Source: CADEED01 sp963842515
GTDB lineage: Bacteria; Pseudomonadota; Gammaproteobacteria; Steroidobacterales; Steroidobacteraceae
DNA length: 64,000 nt
Assembly: GCA_963842515.1 (NCBI GenBank)
Contig: CAWJGO010000003.1
Coordinates: forward strand, 62,001-126,000
Reading direction: 5' to 3'
A model generated the notes under the pieces. It was not told the DNA's origin and searched no databases. It was given only the letters and a program-made list of their open reading frames with translations. Below are positions 9,395-16,859 of this stretch, piece after piece (within the stretch, counting starts at the first letter, position 1; each line of letters begins with the position of its first letter). A program made the position numbers and the translations under genes.

Positions 9395-9979
9395 TTAGGT
9401 GAAGCTGACCTTCGGCGCCTCGCGCGCCTCGGGCTTGGCGGCCTCGAGCAGCTGAGCGGGCGTGAAATTGAACATTCCGGCCACCACGCTGCCGGGGAAC
9501 ATTTCTCGCTGGTTGTTGTAGCTCATGACGGCGTCGTTGTACGCCTGGCGCGCGAACGCGACCTTGTTCTCGGTCGAGGTGAGCTCTTCGGACAACTGCA
9601 TCATGTTCTGGTTGGCCTTGAGATCCGGGTATGCCTCGGCGAGTGCAAACAGCCTGCCGAGCGCCCCACCGAGTTGCGTCTCGGCGCCGGCGAGCGTGGT
9701 CATCGCGGCGGCATCGCCGGGGTTGGCGGCCGCGGCCTTGAGGCCGCTCACGGCGGAGTTGCGCGCCGTGATGACCGCTTCGAGCGTCTCGCGCTCGTGC
9801 TTGATGTAGCCCTTGACGGTCTCGACCAGGTTCGGAATGAGGTCGTAACGTCGCGTGAGCTGCACATCGATCTGCGCGAACGCATTCTTGTAACCGTTCC
9901 GCGAGGCAACCAGACGGTTGTAGAGAGAGACAACAAACCAGACGGCGACGACGACTACGGCAAGCAGAATCCAACCCAT
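9395..9979 (-). CDS. lemA: LemA family protein
   Basis: LemA-type protein (194 aa from ATG 9979). I chose this start because MGWILLAVVVVAVWFVVSLYN is the standard single N-terminal membrane helix; an upstream in-frame ATG adds 22 unrelated residues. The rest is the alpha-helical LemA bundle, with the family signature RRYDLIPNLVETVKGYIKHERETLEAV and a late AYNDAVMSYNNQREMFPG. LemA proteins are membrane-anchored helical bundles of unknown biochemical role that often accompany TPM or M48 proteins. It lies directly upstream of the M48 protease gene, so the two probably work together in envelope quality control (inference). Confidence 0.93.
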   Translation of the reverse strand: MGWILLAVVVVAVWFVVSLYNRLVASRNGYKNAFAQIDVQLTRRYDLIPNLVETVKGYIKHERETLEAVITARNSAVSGLKAAAANPGDAAAMTTLAGAETQLGGALGRLFALAEAYPDLKANQNMMQLSEELTSTENKVAFARQAYNDAVMSYNNQREMFPGSVVAGMFNFTPAQLLEAAKPEAREAPKVSFT

Positions 9980-10156
9980 GATGCGACTCCCTGATAGGCG
10001 CCCGTGGCGCGCGTGAAATATGGGTGCGTCGACCCGCCAATGCAAGGACGTCGGCGCCGGCGCGCCCGCGCCGTCGATCCAGGGCGCCGATTATGTACCG
10101 CGTAGTGGCAATTTCGCCCATCACGTTCGCGCCAGTTTCCGTGGTCATGTTCCAGC

Positions 10157-10573
10157 ATGCTCCGCGGCTTCACTCTGCTCGAATTACTGGTCGTGATGTG
10201 CCTGCTCGGCATCCTTGCCGCGCTGGCGCTGCCGGCGCTGCGTCAGCAATCAATGCGCGTGCATCGCAGCGAGGCAATGACGGCGCTGCTGGATATCCAG
10301 CTCGCTGAAGAAAAGTTTTACCTGCGGCACGGCTCGTACACCGCCAACATCTTTTCCGCGCCGCCGGCCGGGCTTGGTTTGTCGGCAAGCGCGTCGGGCA
10401 GGTACCTGTTGTCGGTCGCGCTCGCGGCTGACGCCCAATCGTTCATCGCCTCGGCCACTCCGGCGCCGTCGGGCGGCCAGGCAGCGGATCACGAATGCCT
10501 CGCCTTCTCCGTCGACGCGCGCGGACGGCGGGCGGTCAGCGGCACCCGGGATGCGAGGGACTGCTGGAAGTGA
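10157..10573 (+). CDS. PilE-like minor type IV pilin
   Basis: Type IV prepilin-like protein (138 aa). The class III leader is only four residues, MLRG, cut before FTLLELLVVMCLLGILAALALP, with Glu at mature position 5 as needed for assembly and methylation. A hydrophobic helix of about 22 residues follows. The C-terminal part matches PilE-type minor pilins: a Cys pair (HECLAFSV and DCWK at the extreme end) that closes the D-region loop. No other pilus genes are nearby, so it would work with an assembly machine encoded elsewhere. The gene starts 177 nt from divergent lemA. PilE is the best match; a type II secretion pseudopilin is the alternative. Confidence 0.85.
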   Translation: MLRGFTLLELLVVMCLLGILAALALPALRQQSMRVHRSEAMTALLDIQLAEEKFYLRHGSYTANIFSAPPAGLGLSASASGRYLLSVALAADAQSFIASATPAPSGGQAADHECLAFSVDARGRRAVSGTRDARDCWK

Positions 10574-10606
10574 TGAAACCACGGCTTGCGTGCGATAGTC
10601 GCGCGC

Positions 10607-11569
10607 ATGATCAAACGCACGTCCCTCGCGGTCATCGTTCTGGCGTCATTCGCGGACATCACCTGCGCCGCACCCGCGGAGCTCAAGATCGCCACCTGGA
10701 ATCTCGAGTGGTTCATGACACCCGAGACGCTGCACGCGCTGACACCGGCGTGCACCCCCGCAGATGCCCCACGCGACGGCGCGCGCCGCGGCGTTCCATG
10801 CGACGTGGCGCACAAGCTCGCGCGCAGCCGCGAAGACATCGCAGCGCTCCGCCGCCACGCGCGCACGCTCGACGCCGACATCGTCGCCCTGCAGGAGGTC
10901 GATGGTCCCGGCGCGGCACGCCTGGTGTTTCCCGACCACGAATTCTGTTTCTCGGGGCGGGTCGCCGTGCAAAACAACGGTTTCGCGATTCGTCGCGGCC
11001 TGGCGCATGCCTGCGGGCCGGAGCTCGCCAGCCTGTCGATGAACGACGATGTACGCCGGGGAGTCGAGCTACGAGTGTTTCCCGGCACGCCGCAGGAGCT
11101 GCGGCTGTTGTCGGTACACCTCAAATCGGGTTGCGCGCGTGATTCGCTCGATTCGGCCAAACCCAGCTGTGCGGAGCTTGCCCGGCAGGTACCGGAGCTC
11201 GAGCGCTGGATCGATAGCCAGGCAAACGAACATAAGCCTTTCGCCGTGCTCGGCGATTTCAATCGCGATTTCCGGCGCGAGCCGGCCGGTGTGTCGTTCT
11301 GGGCGGAAATCGACGACTCGAATCCTCCTGCCGCCGACCTTGTCAACACGGCGGAAGGACAAGCTTTTCAAAACTGCATGCCCTCGCAGACCTTCAGCGG
11401 CTACATCGACTACATCATCCTGGGGCGCCAGATGGCCCAAGGGCTGGTGACCGGGTCGTTCGGACGCGCACTTTTCCGGCCAAAAGATGCTCTGCGACGC
11501 AAGTTGTCAGATCACTGCCCGGTGTTCATCCGGCTTCGGGTGGCAGACGCCGCCCGCGGCATGTCGTAA
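10607..11569 (+). CDS. Secreted endonuclease/exonuclease/phosphatase (EEP) family protein
   Basis: EEP-superfamily enzyme (320 aa from ATG 10607), a Mg-dependent phosphodiesterase or phosphomonoesterase fold. This start gives a clean signal peptide (MIKRTSLAVIVLASFADITCA), so the protein should be exported. Active-site motifs are complete: Asn in ATWNLEW, Glu in LQEVDG, His in VHLKSG, Asp/Asn in LGDFNRDF and the terminal SDHCPV. Several Cys residues suggest disulfides. It is clearly homologous along its whole length to the C-terminal half of the phosphatase-EEP fusion at 56582-58348. The substrate (nucleic acid, nucleotide, sphingolipid or inositol phosphate) cannot be told from sequence. Confidence 0.88.
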   Translation: MIKRTSLAVIVLASFADITCAAPAELKIATWNLEWFMTPETLHALTPACTPADAPRDGARRGVPCDVAHKLARSREDIAALRRHARTLDADIVALQEVDGPGAARLVFPDHEFCFSGRVAVQNNGFAIRRGLAHACGPELASLSMNDDVRRGVELRVFPGTPQELRLLSVHLKSGCARDSLDSAKPSCAELARQVPELERWIDSQANEHKPFAVLGDFNRDFRREPAGVSFWAEIDDSNPPAADLVNTAEGQAFQNCMPSQTFSGYIDYIILGRQMAQGLVTGSFGRALFRPKDALRRKLSDHCPVFIRLRVADAARGMS

Positions 11570-11661
11570 ACCGAAAAAGTGAAATTTTTGCCGAAACCCA
11601 TTAAGTTCAGTTCGGATCAAAGAGCCATCTCACAAGGCAATAATCCGGTGAGGAGAGCCTG

Positions 11662-11970
11662 ATGAGCAAAACAACGACGGCGGGGATTCAGTCTGTAGAG
11701 CGCAGGTTGCATACGAGGCACCGGGCGCGCACTACGGTCTACATCACCACGCCACATGGCCGCAAAAAACTCTGCCGCGCAGTCAACCTCTCGGCCACTG
11801 GTGTGTTCGTCGAAACCACCAACCTGGGTCTGCGCAAAGGTCAGCAGGTGGACCTCGCCTTCGCGATCAATCTCGGCGCCGTGACCAAGCTGCATCGCCG
11901 CACCGCGGTCGTCGCCCACGTCTCGCGTGGCGGTACCGGCCTCATGATGGACGCCTACACCGCTCGATAG
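11662..11970 (+). CDS. PilZ domain protein
   Basis: Single-domain PilZ protein (102 aa), a likely c-di-GMP receptor. The two binding motifs are present: the Arg-rich RRLHTRHRART near residues 14-24 (RxxxR type) and NLSATGVFVETTN near residues 42-54 (the D/NxSxxG element, here with Asn). The start is supported by AGGAG at 11651-11655. An intrinsic terminator follows 26 nt after the stop, so the gene is probably monocistronic. It lies near a degenerate EAL protein and a PilE-like pilin, consistent with surface or motility control. Confidence 0.85.
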   Translation: MSKTTTAGIQSVERRLHTRHRARTTVYITTPHGRKKLCRAVNLSATGVFVETTNLGLRKGQQVDLAFAINLGAVTKLHRRTAVVAHVSRGGTGLMMDAYTAR

Positions 11971-11996
11971 TTTGATTCTTTCTTGAAATTCTACGG

Positions 11997-12020
11997 ACGC
12001 CGGCGCATCGCCGGCGTTTT
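11997..12020 (+). terminator. Intrinsic terminator after the PilZ gene
   Basis: A perfect 9-bp stem (ACGCCGGCG at 11997-12005 and CGCCGGCGT at 12009-12017) with a CAT loop is followed by TTT on the plus strand. It lies 26 nt after the PilZ stop codon. The reverse orientation lacks a T-run, so it acts mainly on plus-strand transcription. Confidence 0.8.
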
Positions 12021-12059
12021 CCGTTGTGGCCGGAGGCCTGGCAAGTCCGTCCCTTTTTG

Positions 12060-13346
12060 CTAGGAAATGGGGAGTGTCCCCGCTCCTAACAAACTATCGA
12101 GCGCGACGGGCGGCGACGCTTCAAAGCTCTGCACGAAATCCACGCCGAGCGCGGTCAGCCAGTTGCTGTGATCGCCGCCGAGCACCCGCTTCGCCACGGT
12201 CTGCAATCCCATGACCTTGGCGGTCTGCACGAGGCCAACCACGCGCGCCTGCGTGAGCCGGTGTTGCAAGGCATTGGTGGTGAGTTCCGCATCGATTTTC
12301 AGCAATCGCACCGCGGGGTGATCGAGGATCGGCATACCGGCACCGACGACGTTGAAGTCATCGATGGCCACCGGGACGCCGATGCGCGCGAACACATTGA
12401 GCGCCGGCACGACTTCATCCGGATGCGAGAGGCAGACGCGCTCCGAGAATTCCACGCCGATGAGGCCCGGCGGCAGGCCGGACTTCTGCAGGCAGCTTTC
12501 CACGAAGCTGATGAAATGCGGCTCGGTGACGGCGGAATCGGAGAGATTCACGGAGAACGCCGGCGGATCCTTCTTCCAGACGGCGGGGTTGCGGTGCAAC
12601 CAGCCGATGAGCTCCCCGATCACTCGCCGGTCGATCATCGACGCGAGGCCATGATTCGCCGCGGTCTGCATCACACGCTCGGGAGAAGTCTCCTGACCGT
12701 CGACCATGTGGCGCAGCAGCACTTCGTAGCGTCGGACCCCCTCGGCCTTTCTCAGGCGCACCAGTTGCTGCACTCGCAGCACCACTTCCTGATTGCGGAT
12801 CTGCGCATAGACGGCTTCGAGCGGCAGCGGCACCGGCGCCTTCGGCTTCTGCGGGGCGGCACGCGGCAACGCGTGCAGGGTTTGCGCCACTTCGGAAGCA
12901 ATGTCCGAGAGGATCGTATTGACGGCGGGTGTGAGGAATCGTGACGCGGGATCTTCGTCTTCGAGCGGAGAGTCCTCGACCACCAGCAGGCACACGCCCT
13001 GGAGCGCGGAATGAAGATCGCGAAGTGCCAGCATGATTGCAGCGCGCGTACCCTCGCCGCGCAGGAAGCGCGATTCGCGCGCCGCACCCAGCACGAATGC
13101 GTCGAGCGCGTCGTTCAGCGCCTGGCGAAACTCGATGCCGAAATCGGTGGAGGTGCAATGGAGGACTTCGCCGCGGGCGTCGTAAAGCGCGATTGCGCGA
13201 TAACGCGCATGCGGCAATGCCTGCTCCAGGGTGGCGACCCAGCCCGGCGCGACAGTAATGACCTGCTCGTTGAGCACAGACGCGCGGATGGTCGTCTGGC
13301 CTGTATCTGACGATGCCGAGGCCAACGTGGACGAACGTGAGTCCAT
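12060..13346 (-). CDS. EAL-domain protein with degenerate active site
   Basis: A 428-aa soluble protein with an N-terminal sensory-like region (about 30-160; no family recognised) and a C-terminal EAL domain (about 175-420). Many c-di-GMP phosphodiesterase residues are retained: Glu208 and Arg212 (EVLLR), Asn267, Glu299, Glu302, Asp329-Asp330 and Lys350. The usual AEGVE motif, however, reads AKRVL, so the catalytic Glu is Lys386. The DFGTGYSSL loop is DFNVVGAGMPIL and the QG motif is QS. Established EAL chemistry needs that Glu, so it probably binds c-di-GMP or a protein partner without hydrolysis (inference). It faces the PilZ gene tail to tail. Confidence 0.88.
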   Translation of the reverse strand: MDSRSSTLASASSDTGQTTIRASVLNEQVITVAPGWVATLEQALPHARYRAIALYDARGEVLHCTSTDFGIEFRQALNDALDAFVLGAARESRFLRGEGTRAAIMLALRDLHSALQGVCLLVVEDSPLEDEDPASRFLTPAVNTILSDIASEVAQTLHALPRAAPQKPKAPVPLPLEAVYAQIRNQEVVLRVQQLVRLRKAEGVRRYEVLLRHMVDGQETSPERVMQTAANHGLASMIDRRVIGELIGWLHRNPAVWKKDPPAFSVNLSDSAVTEPHFISFVESCLQKSGLPPGLIGVEFSERVCLSHPDEVVPALNVFARIGVPVAIDDFNVVGAGMPILDHPAVRLLKIDAELTTNALQHRLTQARVVGLVQTAKVMGLQTVAKRVLGGDHSNWLTALGVDFVQSFEASPPVALDSLLGAGTLPIS

Positions 13347-13472
13347 TCCCTGAATTTCTCGAAGAACCTAACCGCCGCGAGGGTTACAGAATCCCGATGG
13401 ATCGAACGTGATCCGGCTCGCGATCTTGTCCAACTGTTAAACAGCAGGTCGCGATTTGACATATGGCACCCT

Positions 13473-16400
13473 TTATCTATCCAGCGTGGCCGCCATCAGT
13501 CCTACGACCACCTCGTTGGCAAGCGCCCGCACCTCGAGCGATCGCAGCTCCTTGTCGTGCCGCAGCGAAAGCTCGAGCACAGTCGCCGCCCCTCCTGGCA
13601 CGACGCCGCCGCGCCCTTTGAAATCGTCCGGCCGCAGCACGCGAACCCGGCCGGTCTTGAGGTCCACGCGCGGCGGAATCACGGCCGTGCGGCGGAACTG
13701 GAAGTCGTCGAGAAAATAATCCTGCTCGATTGGCCACCAGTTGGTGGGATTGTGCAGGGCCAACCGTTCCTGCGTTCCGTCCTGGTAAGCCACCACGATC
13801 TCGCCGTTATCGAACTGGCTCTGCATGTGATTGGTGGAACCTGCGACCAGCAAGTGCACGCGCCGCGCGCGTCCGTGCAGCGGAATGCTCACGCTGCGCG
13901 GATAGTTGTCCCACTGCGAGGTGAAGATGACATTGGCCGCAACTGGATCGCCGGGTGTCGAGAATGGAACCCCGCCGGGCAGCGTGAACACGCCACCACC
14001 GTCCCTGGCTGCGCGCCGCAAACCCGAATCGTCGATGTCGGCGCTGGCATTCACGTGCCCGGCCCACGCGCCGATGCCTTGCGACGGCATGGCCAGCGAG
14101 ACAAACGGCGAGCGTGGCGAAAGGTATTTGCCAGCACGGAATATTTCAGTGACGCGATCATTGAAGAAAGGGGTGAGATCGACGGGCACATGCCGCGCGG
14201 CAGTCTGAACGCCCTCCACCTTCGGCACGCTGATCGGGATATCCGCCGCGGCGGGTTCGGTCGCGACGCTCGCCAACGACTCACGTCGCAGCCAGTCGAC
14301 GAAGATTTCCTGGCGCTTTTCCAACGGAAACGTGAACGCCAGCCACTGCCTACCCTGCTCATCGCCCGAGATCATCGCGATGATTTCCTTGCGATCGACT
14401 GTGACGCGCGCCGTCGCGCCCCGCATGCGCAGCCGGATCCTCGCGCGTTGGATGGCAGCCGGCGCAAGCATCTCGAGCTGATAGCGGTCGCGGTTTTCTT
14501 CGCGATCGAACCGCAGCCTCACGTCCGGCGTGCGCAGCGCGGCGCTCTGCCAGCGATCGGGCCAGCCGGGCTCGATGTTCACGACCCCGGCGAATGCATC
14601 CGGCCTGACGCCAAACAAGCCTTCGATGAGCGCGCGTGACATGACCCCGGCACCGTCCGCGAAATCGCGCTGCGACTCGCGACGGTAGACATCGAGGTAA
14701 TTCATCGAGCCGACGTTGCCGGGCGAGATTCCCATGTACATGCTGGCGAGCAGGGCCCCGCGAAATACCGTGAAACCCTCCTCCGCATCGCCCGCCTGCC
14801 AGAAACCGAGCGCCGCATGCATGTTCTCGCCCATCACCACATTGTTGATGGACCAGGTGTAGGGCATCCAATTGCTGGTGGCGTAGACGTGCAGGTCGTC
14901 ATCGAGCCCAAGTCCTCGCACCGGAAGCCGCGGCAGGTTCGTTTTCACGTAGCGCGCCATGCGCCGCGCCTCGTCCTGGTTGACGAGTCCGGTGGCGTCG
15001 AGCACGTGGTAGAAACTCCACAGCGCAGCCGCGGGATGCGCGCGTTGCAGTCCAAGATAGTCGCGGTATTCGGCGAACATGCCCTGCTCCGGCAGCCACA
15101 GCAGCTCGCCCATCGCTTTCTGGATCAGGCCGGCTTCGAGCTGGTACGGGGCGGGATCCTTGCCTAACAACCCGGCGAGGCGTGCGGCCATCACGTTGTG
15201 CCACCAGTTGTAGGCCGATGCGTGCGTGACGCCGCCGCCGTGATATTGCAGATCGTCGCTGGCCCAGATCGCGGCGTAGGCCTCGTACAATGGCAACTTC
15301 GCGGGACCGAACTCGCGGCGGAACAGGCGCCGCTCCCAGGCGAGATGGCGTTCGATCACCGGCCAGACCCGGCGCGCGAATTCGAGGTCGCCAGTCCACA
15401 TCAGATGCCGGAACAGCGCATCGATGTAAACGAGGTTCATGTCGTAGTGGCTGTTGGAAATATCACCGTTGCTATGCAGGGCCGCGGGATTGCGCGCCAG
15501 GTGGGTCGCATCTTCCGCGGGCGGCAACGTGTCGGGCACGGGAGCGATGTTCTGGCGCGTCGCCCAGTATTCAAAATGCCGTCTGGCACGTGCGTGCCAG
15601 CCCAGTACGTCCATGACGTACGGCCCGCGCCAGCCGAGCAGACGCGCGCGCCAGGCAATCGCTCCGTGCATGACGACCTGCTGAGGTTCGTCCCACACGG
15701 CATCCGCGGCAACGTTCAGCGCGCCGGCGGCAGCGTCGATGTACGGGTCCGGCGTTCGGACTTCCACGCGATCGCGCAGTGCGCCAAAGTGGTCGCGCGT
15801 GCGCGTAAATACCTGCGGCAGTTGGTCGATCTCATAGCGCGTGGCAAGACTGACGGGCGGTGGCGGCGCACCGGGGACGGCGCTCACATCGCGATAGGTG
15901 TCGAGCTCGGCGGCGGCGGATTCGCCAAGCGCGATGCGCTGCAAGGCGAGGTATTGCGGTGCGCCGGCAGCGAGCGGCACGCGTGCGACCAACACGGGCA
16001 ACGCAGGCGTGGTGTCCGTCGGTGCCAGGAGCTGATCGACATCACCCCAGTGGCGTGAATCGCCAACTGACAACGTTGCATTCTTGGGCAGTACGCCGGC
16101 GATGTTGGCTACGGCACTGCGCAGCTCGAACCTGTGACGGTCGATGACAAATCCATTGTCGCGGCAGAACTCGGGCGTAAGCGCAAACCACTGGCTGATC
16201 GGAACGCGCTCGGTGCCGATGTCGCCATCGCGTACGCCGCGCTGCCCGTTCACTCCGCCAAACGCCACGATGAGCTCGACGTCGCGCCGCGGCCGGCCGG
16301 CCGAGACGAACTTGAGCACCAGGCCGTCGGTCTCGTGCAGCGCCAGGACGTGCAGTTGCAGGCGGCCGCGCGCACCCAACAGTGGATCCTCGATCTCGTA

Positions 16401-16796
16401 TAACAACTCGCCCGGGCGATACCGCGTGGTGACTTTTGCGGCATCGACGAGCCATTTCACCCGGCGGCCGCTCCGCAGTCCAAGACGCAGGTTGCCGCCG
16501 CGACCGGGCAGGTACATGACGAACTCCGGCTTGTCGCCACCATCGACACGGAACGCGGTGTTGCGGCCATACAGCGGCCGATTGAAAGTTTCCGCGCCAT
16601 TGACGATGACGAAGTCATCCGCGTCGGGTCGGTACCGCAGCGGCCGCTCGATGTTGCTCACGAGATTGGGCAGTGGAACTCCCGAGCCCGGTGTCTGCGC
16701 GCTCGCGAAACCGGCGAGAGCAAGCGCCGCGACCAATGCCGCCCATGCCTCGAGATCGCGACGAGTGATTGCGAGCTTTGCAGATTCGATCAACAT
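13473..16796 (-). CDS. Large secreted six-hairpin glycosidase-like protein (DUF4450-like)
   Basis: An exported protein of 1107 aa; the N-terminal hydrophobic stretch (about residues 18-34, ending in ASA) is the likely signal peptide. The N-terminal third is beta-rich (NRPLYGRNTAFRVDGGDKPEF). The centre looks like an (alpha/alpha)6 six-hairpin glycosidase barrel (HYDMNLVYIDALFRHLMWTGD; NWMPYTWSINNVVMGENMH), and the C-terminal third is again beta-rich. I associate this architecture with DUF4450 proteins found in pectin-degradation loci; that family name is from memory and unchecked. Candidate acids lie in the central barrel, but I cannot name the catalytic pair. It is divergent from the PcRGLX/YetA-like lyase (63-nt gap), so a shared promoter region is likely. 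Confidence 0.75.
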   Translation of the reverse strand: MLIESAKLAITRRDLEAWAALVAALALAGFASAQTPGSGVPLPNLVSNIERPLRYRPDADDFVIVNGAETFNRPLYGRNTAFRVDGGDKPEFVMYLPGRGGNLRLGLRSGRRVKWLVDAAKVTTRYRPGELLYEIEDPLLGARGRLQLHVLALHETDGLVLKFVSAGRPRRDVELIVAFGGVNGQRGVRDGDIGTERVPISQWFALTPEFCRDNGFVIDRHRFELRSAVANIAGVLPKNATLSVGDSRHWGDVDQLLAPTDTTPALPVLVARVPLAAGAPQYLALQRIALGESAAAELDTYRDVSAVPGAPPPPVSLATRYEIDQLPQVFTRTRDHFGALRDRVEVRTPDPYIDAAAGALNVAADAVWDEPQQVVMHGAIAWRARLLGWRGPYVMDVLGWHARARRHFEYWATRQNIAPVPDTLPPAEDATHLARNPAALHSNGDISNSHYDMNLVYIDALFRHLMWTGDLEFARRVWPVIERHLAWERRLFRREFGPAKLPLYEAYAAIWASDDLQYHGGGVTHASAYNWWHNVMAARLAGLLGKDPAPYQLEAGLIQKAMGELLWLPEQGMFAEYRDYLGLQRAHPAAALWSFYHVLDATGLVNQDEARRMARYVKTNLPRLPVRGLGLDDDLHVYATSNWMPYTWSINNVVMGENMHAALGFWQAGDAEEGFTVFRGALLASMYMGISPGNVGSMNYLDVYRRESQRDFADGAGVMSRALIEGLFGVRPDAFAGVVNIEPGWPDRWQSAALRTPDVRLRFDREENRDRYQLEMLAPAAIQRARIRLRMRGATARVTVDRKEIIAMISGDEQGRQWLAFTFPLEKRQEIFVDWLRRESLASVATEPAAADIPISVPKVEGVQTAARHVPVDLTPFFNDRVTEIFRAGKYLSPRSPFVSLAMPSQGIGAWAGHVNASADIDDSGLRRAARDGGGVFTLPGGVPFSTPGDPVAANVIFTSQWDNYPRSVSIPLHGRARRVHLLVAGSTNHMQSQFDNGEIVVAYQDGTQERLALHNPTNWWPIEQDYFLDDFQFRRTAVIPPRVDLKTGRVRVLRPDDFKGRGGVVPGGAATVLELSLRHDKELRSLEVRALANEVVVGLMAATLDR

Positions 16797-16859
16797 CGTG
16801 CATATTCAATCAGGAACGATAGATTTGCGCGAGCAGGACGCTCGCCGCGGGGGAAAAAG

